Shown here piece after piece: positions 25,063-33,414 of a stretch of DNA of 64,000 nt. The stretch is from the NCBI RefSeq assembly GCF_036084755.1, contig NZ_CP107968.1, forward strand, positions 744,001 to 808,000, written 5' to 3'. Numbering within the stretch: the first letter of the stretch is position 1; each line of letters begins with the position of its first letter. The notes beneath the pieces were generated by a model. It did not search any database, was not told where the DNA came from, and worked only from the letters and a program-made list of their open reading frames with translations. The DNA comes from Streptomyces sp. NBC_00370 (GTDB lineage Bacteria; Actinomycetota; Actinomycetes; Streptomycetales; Streptomycetaceae). A program made the translations under genes and the position numbers.

Positions 25063-25971
25063 ATGCTCTCAACTCCCCCGGACGGTCGCGCCGGAATCGA
25101 CGCCGCCCTGGTCGAACGACTGATCGCCGCGCAGTTCCCGCAGTGGGGCGGGCTGCCGGTCACACCGGTCTCGGTGGACGGCTGGGACAACCGTACGTAC
25201 CGCCTCGGCGAGCGGCTCACCGTCCGGCTGCCCACGGCCGCCGGCTACGTTCCGGCCGTCGCCAAGGAGAACCGCTGGCTGCCCCTGCTGGCGCCGTCGC
25301 TGCCGGTACCGGTCCCCCCGGTCCTGGGTGCGGGGGTCCCGGGCGAGGGGTATCCCTTCCCGTGGTCCGTACGGGGCTGGCTGGACGGCGAGACCGCCCA
25401 GCCGGAACGCGTCGGCGACTGGCGGCAGTTCGCGATCTCGGTGGCGGAGTTCCTGCTCGCCCTCCAGCGGTGCGACGCCACCGGCGGGCCGCTCGGCGGG
25501 GAGCACAGCTGGTACCGGGGAGCGTCGCCCGCCCACTACGACGACGAGACCCGCCGCTGTCTGACCGCGCTCAAGGGGCTGATCGACACCGAGCGTGCGG
25601 CGGCCGTCTGGGAGGCCGCGCTGGCCACGGAGTGGACCGGCGATCCTGTCTGGTTCCACGGTGACATCGCGCCCGGCAATCTGCTCGTCAAGGACGGGAA
25701 GCTGGCGGCCGTCATCGACTTCGGCACATCGGGGGTCGGTGACCCCGCCTGTGACCTGGTCATCGCCTGGGGGATGCTCTCGGGGGACAGCAGGGATGCG
25801 TTCCGGCGCACCGTCGCGCAGGACGCGGGCACCTGGGCGCGGGCCAGGGGCTGGGCGTTGTGGAAGGCGATGCTGGTGCTCAGCCAGTCGGTCGGGTCGG
25901 ACCCGGCGCTGGCGGCGGTCAACCGGCACATCATCGGTGAAGTCCTCGACGATTACGCCGAGTTCGGCTGA
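25063..25971 (+). CDS. Aminoglycoside phosphotransferase-family kinase
   Basis: A 302-residue small-molecule kinase of the APH/choline kinase fold. Seen are SVDGWDNRTYRLGERLTVRL (nucleotide loop), then KENRWLPLL, the catalytic HGDIAPGNLLVKDGKLAAVI (Brenner motif, Asp and Asn) and DFGTSGVGDPACDL with the metal-binding Asp. Members phosphorylate hydroxyls of antibiotics, sugars or metabolites; this branch is not a known resistance enzyme and its substrate is unknown. The ATG at 25063 was chosen; GGAGG lies further upstream than usual. Confidence 0.9.
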   Translation: MLSTPPDGRAGIDAALVERLIAAQFPQWGGLPVTPVSVDGWDNRTYRLGERLTVRLPTAAGYVPAVAKENRWLPLLAPSLPVPVPPVLGAGVPGEGYPFPWSVRGWLDGETAQPERVGDWRQFAISVAEFLLALQRCDATGGPLGGEHSWYRGASPAHYDDETRRCLTALKGLIDTERAAAVWEAALATEWTGDPVWFHGDIAPGNLLVKDGKLAAVIDFGTSGVGDPACDLVIAWGMLSGDSRDAFRRTVAQDAGTWARARGWALWKAMLVLSQSVGSDPALAAVNRHIIGEVLDDYAEFG

Positions 25972-26007
25972 GCATGCCCCAGCGATCGGTTCGCCGACCG
26001 GCTTCGT

Positions 26008-26427
26008 TCAGTGGTTGGCCTCGGAGCCGGTCAGTGCGGCCAGCACCTCGTGCGCGTGCGCCGTCCCCGCCAGGTCGCCGAGGGTGAGCAGTCCCACCAG
26101 GTGCCCGTCGTCCGCCACGACGGGCAGCCGGCGCAGCCCGTGGGCGGACATGGTCTCCGCCGCTTCGCACACCGACGTGTCGGGACCGACGGTGGTCAGA
26201 TCCCCGGAGACGGCGGCGAGGGCCACCGCGGGGCCCGCGATGGTGCCCTCGGCGACGACACGTACCACGATGTCGCGGTCCGTGACGATGCCGTGCACCC
26301 CCTCGTCCGACGTGACCAGCACACATCCCACGTCCGCGTCGCGCATGCAGGAGGCCACGGACGTGAGGGACATGTACGGCGGCACGGTGACGAGGCTCGT
26401 ACTCATCAGTTCACGTACGTAATGCAT
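26008..26427 (-). CDS. CBS-domain pair protein
   Basis: A 139-residue protein consisting of one Bateman module: CBS 1 (ELMSTSLVTVPPYMSLTSVA, then GIVTDRDIVVRV) and CBS 2 (DLTTVGPDTSVCEAAETMSA, then LRRLPVVADDGHLVGLLTLG). Such stand-alone pairs bind adenine nucleotides and act as energy or redox sensors; in Streptomyces many are linked to stress response. No partner enzyme adjoins it. It is divergent from the SPFH/NAD-kinase-like operon, with 179 bases between. Confidence 0.93.
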   Translation of the reverse strand: MHYVRELMSTSLVTVPPYMSLTSVASCMRDADVGCVLVTSDEGVHGIVTDRDIVVRVVAEGTIAGPAVALAAVSGDLTTVGPDTSVCEAAETMSAHGLRRLPVVADDGHLVGLLTLGDLAGTAHAHEVLAALTGSEANH

Positions 26428-26538
26428 CGGCGCATCCGAATCGTTGTGGGCGCGTCCTTCGCTCCAGTCTGGAACACGCCCCGCGCTGCCGCATCCGCGT
26501 AATCGTCGCCACCGTCATCGTCACCCCATTTCGTCTCG

Positions 26539-26567
26539 TTGACGAGAATGACGCGGCCCGCTATCGT
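26539..26567 (+). promoter_or_regulatory. Housekeeping-type promoter of the SPFH operon
   Basis: TTGACG (26539-26544) and TATCGT (26562-26567) are separated by exactly 17 bp and lie 39 bp before the SPFH start. This is a good HrdB-type -35/-10 pair. Outside it, TTTCGTC and GACGAAA form a loose inverted repeat around the promoter. Confidence 0.6.
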
Positions 26568-26606
26568 CGTACTGACGAAAAGGTCACCGACCCAAGGGGG
26601 GTTCCC

Positions 26607-27617
26607 ATGGCCGACATCACCCGGCGCTTCGGCTGGCGCCATCTGCGTTCCGCGCCCACGGCCCACATCCGCCACCACAAGCGCGGCGAACTGGTCCACG
26701 ACGGCCCAGGTCAGAGCTTCTGGTTCCGCGCGCTCTCCGCCGCGATCTCGGAAGTACCGGTCGAGGACCGCGAGTTGGCCATGATGTTCCACGCCAGGAC
26801 CGCCGACTTCCAGGACGTGACCGTGCAGGCCACCGTCACGTACCGGATCAGCGACCCGGCCGTCGCGGCGGGCAGGGTCGACTTCTCGGTCGACCCGGAC
26901 AGCGGCGGCTGGCGGGCCGCGCCGCTGGAACAGCTCGGCACGCTGCTCACCGAGACGGCGCAGCAGCACGCGCTGGACGTGCTCTCCCGTACGCCCCTCG
27001 CGGTCGCGCTCGCGGACGGCGTCGCCTCCGTGCGCGACCGGATCGGCGCCGGGCTGACGGCCGAGCCCCGGCTGCCGGCCACCGGTATCGAGGTCGTCGC
27101 CACCCGGGTCGTGGCGATCCGCCCGGAGGCGGACGTCGAGCGTGCGCTGCGTACCCCCGCACGCGAACTGATCCAGCAGGAGGCCGACCGGGCCACCTAC
27201 GAACGGCGTGCGGTCGCGGTGGAACGCGAGCGGACCATCGCCGAGAACGAACTGTCCAGCAAGATCGAACTGGCCCGCCGTGAGGAGGAGTTGGTCGAGC
27301 AGCACGGCACGAACGCCCGTCGGGAGGCCGAGGAGAGCGCGGCGGCCGACGCCGTAAGGGCCGAGGCCGAGGCGTCGCGTACGGTCCGGCTGGCCAAGGC
27401 GGAGGCCGAGGCCGCGCGGGAGAACGGCGATGCGCGGGCCGCGGCGCAGAGCGCCTGGCTGCGCGCGCACGCGGAGGTGGACACCGCGACCCTGCACGCG
27501 CTCGCCGCGACCCTGGTCGCGGGGAACCTGCCGCACATCGACAACCTGACCCTCTCCCCCGACGTCCTGACCGGACTGCTCAGCCGGCTGGGCAACGCGG
27601 ACGGGGCCCGGCCGTGA
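26607..27617 (+). CDS. SPFH/band-7 domain protein
   Basis: A 336-residue protein without a transmembrane segment. An SPFH core (about 30-190) contains GPGQSFWFRALSAAISEVPV, FQDVTVQATVTYRISDP and TGIEVVATRVVAIRPEADVE. A long Glu/Arg/Ala-rich coiled coil (about 195-285, ERERTIAENELSSKIELARR and similar) precedes a short C-terminal helix. SPFH proteins form membrane-associated oligomeric cages or scaffolds. Lack of the usual N-terminal hairpin suggests a peripheral or partner-dependent protein. The stop overlaps the start of an NAD-kinase-like gene by four bases (GTGA), so the two are translated together. Confidence 0.9.
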   Translation: MADITRRFGWRHLRSAPTAHIRHHKRGELVHDGPGQSFWFRALSAAISEVPVEDRELAMMFHARTADFQDVTVQATVTYRISDPAVAAGRVDFSVDPDSGGWRAAPLEQLGTLLTETAQQHALDVLSRTPLAVALADGVASVRDRIGAGLTAEPRLPATGIEVVATRVVAIRPEADVERALRTPARELIQQEADRATYERRAVAVERERTIAENELSSKIELARREEELVEQHGTNARREAEESAAADAVRAEAEASRTVRLAKAEAEAARENGDARAAAQSAWLRAHAEVDTATLHALAATLVAGNLPHIDNLTLSPDVLTGLLSRLGNADGARP

Positions 27618-28513
27618 GTCTCGCGCCGCGCGCCGTGCTGGTGCGCCGCACCAGCGAGTACGAAGCGCTGCTCGCCCGGCACGGCACGCACGGCCAGGCC
27701 GCGTTCTTCCTCTCGTCGCGCGGCCGGAGCATCGACGAGGTGCTGCTGCGCCACGAACGGCTGCGCCAGGCCCTGGCGCAGGTCGCTGCGGCCGTACCGC
27801 TGCGGTGGCGGCAGGCGCAGGTGGAGCGGGCGGATCTGGACCGCTTCCTCTTCGCACCCGAGGACGTGGTGGTGGTCGTCGGCCCTGACGGTCTCGTCGC
27901 GAACGCGGCCAAGTACCTCGCGGGACAGCCGGTGATCGGCATCGACACCGACCCGGGCCGCAACCCCGGCGTCCTGGTCCGCCACCGCGCGTCCGACACG
28001 GCAGCGCTGCTGCGGGCCGCCGTCGCGGCGTCCGGCACGTACGACGAACTCACCATGGTCGAGGCGGTCACCGACGACACCCAGCGGCTGCTGGCGCTGA
28101 ACGAGATCTACGTGGGCAGCGCGAGCCACCAGACGGCCCGCTACCGGATCGGCCCCGACGACGGCTCCGTGCCCATGGAACAGCAGGCGTCGTCGGGCGT
28201 CCTCGTCGGCACGGGAACGGGCGCCACGGGCTGGCTCAGCTCCCTGCGCCAGGAACGCGCCACCGCACTGCCCCCGCCGGCCCCGACGGACCCCCGGCTC
28301 GTCTGGTACGTACGCGAGGCATGGCCGTCACCGACCACCGGCACGGCCCAGGTCGAGGGCGTACTGACCCGCCGCGACTCGCTGCGCCTGACGGTCGAGT
28401 CCGACCGGCTGATCGCCTTCGGCGACGGCATGGAGAGCGACGCGCTGGAACTGACCTGGGGCCAGTCGCTACGCCTGAACACGTCGGCGACGACACTGCG
28501 GCTGCTGAGCTGA
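27614..28513 (+). CDS. NAD-kinase-like protein coupled to SPFH
   Basis: A 299-residue protein of the ATP-NAD kinase fold. The nucleotide loop reads VVVVGPDGLVANAAKYL, with GPDG (90-93) in place of the conserved GGDG. Then come LNEIYVGSASHQTARYRI (NE at 163-164, which contacts NAD) and SSGVLVGTGTGATGWLSS (about 194-211). The motifs suffice for dinucleotide binding; catalytic competence is less certain because of the Gly-to-Pro change. The GTG start overlaps the SPFH stop. A housekeeping NAD kinase must be encoded elsewhere, so this copy is probably specialised to the SPFH complex. Confidence 0.8.
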   Translation: MSLAPRAVLVRRTSEYEALLARHGTHGQAAFFLSSRGRSIDEVLLRHERLRQALAQVAAAVPLRWRQAQVERADLDRFLFAPEDVVVVVGPDGLVANAAKYLAGQPVIGIDTDPGRNPGVLVRHRASDTAALLRAAVAASGTYDELTMVEAVTDDTQRLLALNEIYVGSASHQTARYRIGPDDGSVPMEQQASSGVLVGTGTGATGWLSSLRQERATALPPPAPTDPRLVWYVREAWPSPTTGTAQVEGVLTRRDSLRLTVESDRLIAFGDGMESDALELTWGQSLRLNTSATTLRLLS

Positions 28514-28603
28514 CCGGGTACGGATCGTGCGGCGCGCTGTGGCGTGACGCCCGGCGCGGCTTGTTGCGCCACGTGAAAGTTCTGCGACAGCGGAGGAATT
28601 CGG

Positions 28604-28632
28604 GTGACCAGGGCACTTCGCCTTCCTAGAGT
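28604..28632 (+). promoter_or_regulatory. Candidate promoter of the M1 peptidase gene
   Basis: GTGACC (28604-28609) and TAGAGT (28627-28632) with a 17-bp spacer lie 46 bp before the GTG start at 28679. The -10 is good and the -35 only fair. Confidence 0.4.
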
Positions 28633-28678
28633 CACCGTGTACCTGCCATCTTCTGCTCATCGCGTCGGAGGAATTTCT

Positions 28679-30082
28679 GTGCGCAAGAGAGTCATCACGT
28701 CCACTGCCGTCGCCCTCGGCCTGATGCTGGCGATCCCGGCGTCCGCCGCCGGGGCCGGACCCGGGGATCCCGGTATCGGCGACCCGTACTACCCGACCTA
28801 CGGGAACGGCGGCTACGACGTCTCGCACTACGACCTGAACCTCGACTACCAGCCGGCCACCGACCGGCTGTCCGGCACCGCCACGATCACGGCGACCGCG
28901 ACCCAGGGGCTGACCAGCTTCGACCTGGACTTCGCGCTCGACGTGAGCAAGGTACGGGTCAACGGCCGTACCGCGCGGTTCGCCAGTAGTGGCGAACAGG
29001 AGCTCGTCGTCACGCCCGACCGGCCGATCTCGCGCGGTCACCGGATCACCGTCGCCGTCACCTACTCGGGTGTGCCGTCCACGGTGAAGCGCTACGGGTT
29101 CACCTCCTGGCAGCGCACCCCGGACGGCGGGGTCGCGGCCAACGAGCCCGAGTCCGCGTGGTGGTGGTTCCCCAGCAACGACCACCCGCTGGACAAGGCG
29201 AGTTACGACGTGACCGTGCGGGTGCCCAAGGGCTCGCAGGCGGTCAGCAACGGCTCGCTGCTGTCGTCGCGTACGGCGGGCGGCCTCACCAGCTACCACT
29301 GGCGGCAGAGCAAGCCGCAGGCCACGTATCTCGCGACGCTCGCCGTCGGCAAGTTCGACATCACGCACAGCCGCACCCGCGCGGGCGTGCCCGTCGTCAA
29401 CGCGTACAGCAAGGATCTGGGCGCGAACGCGGCCAACGCCCGGGCCAGCGTGGAGCGTACCGGCGAGATCATCGACTTCCTGAGCGGCTACTTCGGCCCG
29501 TACCCCTTCGACTCCGTCGGCGGTTACGTACCGAACGTGACGTCGGGGTTCGCCCTGGAGGCGCAGACCCGGCCGTTCTACAGCCCGAAGTTCTTCGCCA
29601 AGGGCCCCGACACCTCCGTGGTCGCGCACGAGTTGGCGCACCAGTGGTGGGGCGACGACGTCTCGCTCGCGCGCTGGTCCGACATCTGGCTGAACGAGGG
29701 CTTCGCCGGCTACGCCGAGTACCTCTGGGCCGAGCACGAGAAGACCGGCACCCCGCAGGAACTCGCCCAGCAGGTGTACGACGCGCACCCGGCCGACGAC
29801 CCCTTCTGGACGGTCAAGCCCGGTGACCCCGGGGCGCAGAACCAGTTCGACGACGCCGTCTACGACCGGGGCGCGGTCGCCATCCAGGCACTGCGCACCA
29901 CCATCGGCGACCGCGACTTCTTCGCCCTGCTGAAGGCGTGGCCCGCCAAGCACCGGTACGGCAACGGCACCATCGCCGAGTTCCAGCGGCTCGCGGAGAA
30001 GCTGTCCGGGGACGACCTCGGCGACTTCTTCCAGACCTGGCTGTACACCCCGGCCAAGCCGGCGGTGTTCCCCGCTCCCTGA
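28679..30082 (+). CDS. Secreted M1-family metallopeptidase
   Basis: A 467-residue exported aminopeptidase-like enzyme. The GTG at 28679 follows GGAGG and opens a signal peptide (KRVITSTAVALGLMLAIPAS, cleavage near SAAGA). The N-terminal saddle domain has YDVSHYDLNLDYQPATDRLS. The gluzincin domain carries VAHELAHQWWGDDVSLA (zinc His at 317 and 321, catalytic Glu 318) and LNEGFAGYAEY with the third zinc ligand. VTSGFALEAQTRPFY replaces the GAMEN exopeptidase loop, as in other secreted Streptomyces M1 proteins. It is shorter than full aminopeptidase N because the ERAP-type C-terminal domain is lacking. It ends before a strong terminator. Confidence 0.92.
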   Translation: MRKRVITSTAVALGLMLAIPASAAGAGPGDPGIGDPYYPTYGNGGYDVSHYDLNLDYQPATDRLSGTATITATATQGLTSFDLDFALDVSKVRVNGRTARFASSGEQELVVTPDRPISRGHRITVAVTYSGVPSTVKRYGFTSWQRTPDGGVAANEPESAWWWFPSNDHPLDKASYDVTVRVPKGSQAVSNGSLLSSRTAGGLTSYHWRQSKPQATYLATLAVGKFDITHSRTRAGVPVVNAYSKDLGANAANARASVERTGEIIDFLSGYFGPYPFDSVGGYVPNVTSGFALEAQTRPFYSPKFFAKGPDTSVVAHELAHQWWGDDVSLARWSDIWLNEGFAGYAEYLWAEHEKTGTPQELAQQVYDAHPADDPFWTVKPGDPGAQNQFDDAVYDRGAVAIQALRTTIGDRDFFALLKAWPAKHRYGNGTIAEFQRLAEKLSGDDLGDFFQTWLYTPAKPAVFPAP

Positions 30083-30093
30083 CGGGCCGTCAG

Positions 30094-30133
30094 CGACGGC
30101 GGGCGGGGCCGGGCTCCGGCCCGCCCGCCGTCG
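30094..30133. terminator. Strong GC-rich hairpin
   Basis: CGACGGCGGGCGGG (30094-30107) pairs perfectly with 30120-30133, and the intervening 12 bases contain a further CCGG/CCGG pairing. It lies between the converging M1 peptidase and alcohol dehydrogenase genes. Confidence 0.8.
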
Positions 30134-30160
30134 TCGCGGCCGTCGCCGTGCTCGGCGTCG

Positions 30161-31120
30161 TCACACGATCTGGATGACGTGCTTCCCCCGTACGCCGCCC
30201 GCCTCCAGCGCCCGGTGCGCGGCCACGATGCCGTCGAGCGGGTGGACGGTGTCCACGACGGGGCGGATCGCACCGCTCTCCACGTACCCGGCCAGTTCGG
30301 CGAACAGATCGTGCCGGGGGTTGCCGCTGAAGAAGCGCACCCGGCGCGATCCGTAGACCGTCGAGGTGACGAGGTACGACAGCGAGGGCAGCAGCCGGTC
30401 GAGGTCGAAGGCGATGGACACCATGCGACCGCCCGGGGCCAACAGCTTCCGGTACGCGGCGTGTTCGCTGCCGACCGTGTCCAGCACGACATCGAACGTG
30501 CCGAGTTCGGACGGTCCTGTCGTCGCGTAGCTCAGGACCTCGTCGGCGCCCAACTCGCGTACGAAGTCGAGGTTCTTGGGGCCCGCGAGGGCGGTGACAT
30601 GGGCGCCGAGCGCCTTGCCAAGCTGGACGGCGACGCTGCCGACGCCACCGCTGGCGCCCCGGACGAGCAGGCGTTCGCCCGGGGCGAGACGTGCCTTGGC
30701 CTTCAGGGCCGTGATCGCGGTCGTGCCGGTCGCGGGCAGTGACGCGGCCTCCACCAGGGTGCTGCCCTTGGGGGCGAAGGAGAGCTGCCGGGGGCGGGCG
30801 GTCACGTACTCCGCCGTGCTGCCGAACCGGCCGCGCGGCAGCGCCCCCCACACCCGGTCGCCCTCCCGCAGCCCGGTCACCGAGCCGCCCGTCGCCGCGA
30901 TCTCGCCGGCGAAGTCGATGCCGGTCCGCTGCGGAAAGCTGCGGCCGGTCACCAGGCGCACCCGTCCGGCGCGGCCGGCCAGCTCGCCGCCGTTGACGCT
31001 CGTCGCATGGACCCGGACCAGCACGTCATCCGGTCCCGGGGACGGCGCCGGTGTGTTGCCCACGTACAGCACATCGGGCGGACCGTAGCTGTCGTAGAGC
31101 GCGGCGCGCATCTCGTTCAT
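30161..31120 (-). CDS. NADPH:quinone reductase-like alcohol dehydrogenase
   Basis: A 319-residue medium-chain dehydrogenase of the zinc-free quinone reductase branch. Motifs are VLVRVHATSVNGGELAGRAG, RTGIDFAGEIAATGGSVTGL and the Rossmann loop GASGGVGSVAVQLGKALGAH. It ends at VIQIV, typical of reductases that act on activated double bonds or quinones. The ATG at 31120 has AGGAA 8 bases upstream. It is divergent from a TetR gene, with a palindrome near that gene's start, and is probably its target. Confidence 0.87.
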   Translation of the reverse strand: MNEMRAALYDSYGPPDVLYVGNTPAPSPGPDDVLVRVHATSVNGGELAGRAGRVRLVTGRSFPQRTGIDFAGEIAATGGSVTGLREGDRVWGALPRGRFGSTAEYVTARPRQLSFAPKGSTLVEAASLPATGTTAITALKAKARLAPGERLLVRGASGGVGSVAVQLGKALGAHVTALAGPKNLDFVRELGADEVLSYATTGPSELGTFDVVLDTVGSEHAAYRKLLAPGGRMVSIAFDLDRLLPSLSYLVTSTVYGSRRVRFFSGNPRHDLFAELAGYVESGAIRPVVDTVHPLDGIVAAHRALEAGGVRGKHVIQIV

Positions 31121-31218
31121 CTGGGATTCCTGTTCTCTTCCCCGCCCGCTGCCGACAACCGGGCAGCACAAGTGGCGAGGGGCTTCCACTTAGACTGTCA
31201 TCACGTTAACGCGACAAC

Positions 31219-31234
31219 CGGAAGGCACCTTCCG
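31219..31234. promoter_or_regulatory. TetR-type operator
   Basis: CGGAAGGCACCTTCCG has perfect 7-bp arms around CA. It lies 20 bp upstream of the tetR ATG at 31255, in the divergent promoter shared with the dehydrogenase. Confidence 0.6.
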
Positions 31235-31254
31235 TCTGAGTGAAAGTGAGAGAC

Positions 31255-31902
31255 ATGCCTGCTCAGCCCTCTCAGGAGCCGGCCGCGCTGCGCGCCGACG
31301 CCCGGCACAACCGGGAGCGCATCCTCAAGGCGGCGCGCGAGACGTACGCCGCCGACGGGATCGACGCGCCGATCACCACGATCGCCCGGCGGGCCGGGGT
31401 CGGGGTCGCGACCCTGTACCGGCGGTTCCCCACCCGCGCCTCGCTCGTCACCGAGGCGTTCACCGAGCAACTGGCCCACTGCGTGGCGGTACTCGACGAG
31501 GCGCTGGCCGATCCCGACCCCTGGCGCGGCTTCTGCTCCGTCGTCGAGAAGGTGTGTCTGATGCAGGCGGCCGACCGCGGCTTCACCGACGCCTTCCTCA
31601 CCCAGTTCCCCGACGAGACCGCCTTCGACCAGCAGCGGAGCCATGCCGAGCGTGGCCTCGCCGAGCTGGTGCGGCGCGCCAAGGACGCCGGGCAGCTGCG
31701 CGCGGACTTCGACCACACGGACGTCACCCTCGTGCTGCTGGCCAACGGCGGTGTCATCGCCCGCTCGCGGCAGGGCTCCCCGGCCGCGACCCGGCGGCTG
31801 GTCGGCTATCTGCTCCAGTCCTTCCGGGCGGACGGCGCGCGGCCGCTGCCGCCGCCCGCACCGCTGGACCTGGACCAGATCTACGGGCCGGTCAGTCGGT
31901 GA
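31255..31902 (+). CDS. TetR-family regulator of the divergent dehydrogenase
   Basis: A 215-residue repressor with RADARHNRERILKAARETYA, ITTIARRAGVGVATLYRRFP and TRASLVTEAFTEQLAHCV. This is a TetR helix-turn-helix close in sequence to the repressor at 7733. The C-terminal part (FTDAFLTQFPDETAFDQQRS) belongs to the common actinobacterial SbtR-like ligand domain. The ATG at 31255 follows GAGAG. The last 11 bases overlap the end of the convergent DUF4232 gene. Confidence 0.88.
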   Translation: MPAQPSQEPAALRADARHNRERILKAARETYAADGIDAPITTIARRAGVGVATLYRRFPTRASLVTEAFTEQLAHCVAVLDEALADPDPWRGFCSVVEKVCLMQAADRGFTDAFLTQFPDETAFDQQRSHAERGLAELVRRAKDAGQLRADFDHTDVTLVLLANGGVIARSRQGSPAATRRLVGYLLQSFRADGARPLPPPAPLDLDQIYGPVSR

Positions 31903-32467
31903 CGGCGATGTGGTGCGCGAGGGCCGTCACGGCCAGCTCCCCGTGGTCGGCCCAGTTCTTGAAGGCCACGGTCTTGTGCGTGGTGGACGCCGGGGGCGTG
32001 ATCTCCAGGTAGGCGGCGTGCGCCGCGCCCGAGGTGCCGGTGTTCGCGTGCGTCCACGCGAGGACCGCCTGGGCCGCCTGGCCCGGCTTCAGCTCGACGA
32101 GCTTCTTGCCGGGATTGCCCGCGTACCAGGTCGAGCCCCAGTCGGTGCGCGTCGTCAGCGCCTTGTGCTGGGCGTTCTCCAGGCCGAGGCCCGGGTATCC
32201 GAGCAGCGCGCAGGTGCGGCTGCTCGTGTTCTTCAGCTCCAGCACCGCGCCCTGGTGGTTCATGCCGCCGGCCAGCGGCTGGTGCAGCGAGGCCGCGAGA
32301 CCCGCGGCGGTGCAGGTCGGCAGCGCGGCCCCCGCACCGGTTGACGCGGTGCCCGCCTGCGCCGCTCCGACGCCGGTCACGGCCGCCAGGGCGGTGGCCG
32401 CTGCGGCCACGACGATCCTGCGCGTCATCCGCTTGCCCGTGGCGTGCGTTCCGTCGTACTTCATCAT
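31892..32467 (-). CDS. Secreted DUF4232 protein
   Basis: A 191-residue exported protein with a signal peptide (RMTRRIVVAAAATALAAVTG, cleavage near AQAGT). The mature part has the DUF4232 pattern: LPTCTAAGLAASLHQ, MNHQGAVLELKNTSSRTCAL, LGYPGLGLEN and LKPGQAAQAVLAWTHANTG, with two conserved cysteines. The fold is a beta-sandwich of unknown function, found secreted or lipid-anchored in actinobacteria. The start is one of two adjacent ATGs (32467 or 32464). Its upstream region shares a 42-nt element with the neighbouring DUF4232 gene. Confidence 0.9.
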   Translation of the reverse strand: MMKYDGTHATGKRMTRRIVVAAAATALAAVTGVGAAQAGTASTGAGAALPTCTAAGLAASLHQPLAGGMNHQGAVLELKNTSSRTCALLGYPGLGLENAQHKALTTRTDWGSTWYAGNPGKKLVELKPGQAAQAVLAWTHANTGTSGAAHAAYLEITPPASTTHKTVAFKNWADHGELAVTALAHHIAVTD

Positions 32468-32498
32468 CTCTGTCGCCTCTCTCCGTCGAACCGTCGAG

Positions 32499-32540
32499 CC
32501 GTACAACACATTCGATGCCGCCCGCGCCGGGAAAGTTCAC
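32499..32540 (-). promoter_or_regulatory. Shared DUF4232 upstream element, copy A
   Basis: On the minus strand: GTGAACTTT, 13 variable bases, GCATCGAA, 4 bases, TTGTACGG. It has the same order and spacing as copy B at 33368-33409. GAAC and GCATC are 16 bp apart, which is usual for an ECF sigma promoter. It ends 32 bp before the gene start. Confidence 0.6.
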
Positions 32541-32574
32541 GCGGGGACAGCAGCCTTCGCTGGGACAGGCACCT

Positions 32575-33321
32575 TCAGGGTGCGGTGCCGGGGTTGAACG
32601 CACCGACCTTGGGGACGGAGTTCTTCTGCGGGTTGGGCACGGGGCCGCCGGACCAGGTGACCTTGATCGACGCGGTCTCGTCGGGCGGTGTGAGCCGCAC
32701 GGCGGCCGGTGTCACCGTGGAGGCGCCGGTGACGCCCGGGTTGGTGAAGCTCAGCGGCGCCCAGGCGCTGTGCCCGGGTGCCAGGCGCACCGCCGCGGTC
32801 GACGAGCCGGTGCGTACCGGATTCCCCGACACCTGCTTGCCCGCGCTGTTGACGAACGCCAGGCCGGGAAAGCCGTGCACGGTGCAGGTGCGGCCCGAGC
32901 GGTTGGTGAGGACCAGGGCGAAGTTCTCCTGGCCCGCGCCCGGGTCGTTGGGGCCGACCGAGGCCGACAGCTCCGAGGTGTGGCAGCGGCTGCTCGCAGC
33001 CGGGGCAGCGGGCGTCGCGGCGTCCTTGCTCGGCGGCGTGGAGTGCGTGCCCGAACTGTGCGAGGCGGACGGCGGCGCGCTGCCGGGGTCCGTGCTCTCT
33101 CCGGCCGTCGGCGTCGGCGCCGCGCTCGACGCGTCGCCGCTCGCGGGTGTCGCGGGCCCCGAGACGGACTCGGGGGCCGCGGCGGACCCCGACCCTTCCG
33201 TACCGCACCCGGTCAGCAGCGCGGCGGCGGCGAGCAGCCCCGCGCCGCCCGCGGCGAGGGCGCGGTGCCCGCCCGCGTGCCGCCCGGTTCCGCTGTCGTT
33301 CACGTCCTGGTGCTTCGTCAT
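32575..33321 (-). CDS. DUF4232 lipoprotein
   Basis: A 248-residue protein with a lipoprotein signal: a basic N-terminus, then LLAAAALLTGC (lipobox LTGC). A long low-complexity Ser/Pro/Thr/Ala linker (about residues 40-110) that could span cell wall leads to a DUF4232 domain with SRCHTSELSASVG, FALVLTNRSGRTCTVHGFPG, LAPGHSAWAPLSFTNPG and VRLTPPDETASIKVTW. The ATG at 33321 was chosen for its place just before the signal sequence. It is a paralogue of the secreted protein encoded immediately downstream. Confidence 0.9.
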   Translation of the reverse strand: MTKHQDVNDSGTGRHAGGHRALAAGGAGLLAAAALLTGCGTEGSGSAAAPESVSGPATPASGDASSAAPTPTAGESTDPGSAPPSASHSSGTHSTPPSKDAATPAAPAASSRCHTSELSASVGPNDPGAGQENFALVLTNRSGRTCTVHGFPGLAFVNSAGKQVSGNPVRTGSSTAAVRLAPGHSAWAPLSFTNPGVTGASTVTPAAVRLTPPDETASIKVTWSGGPVPNPQKNSVPKVGAFNPGTAP

Positions 33322-33367
33322 GCCGATCCCGTTCCCTTCTTCACGCCGGCTGTGCGACCGCCACAAG

Positions 33368-33409
33368 CCGTACAACCACTTCGATGCCCGGCCGGCTGGA
33401 AAAGTTCAC
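33368..33409 (-). promoter_or_regulatory. Shared DUF4232 upstream element, copy B
   Basis: On the minus strand: GTGAACTTT, 13 variable bases, GCATCGAA, 4 bases, TTGTACGG, colinear with copy A. It stands 46 bp before the lipoprotein start and immediately after the stop of the kinase gene, so the lipoprotein has its own promoter. Confidence 0.6.
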
Positions 33410-33414
33410 GACGA

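Noticed and set aside
31892..31902. Overlap of tetR and DUF4232 3' ends as a possible antisense regulatory region
   Set aside because: Eleven bases of convergent overlap are common in dense genomes and no hairpin or promoter is present.
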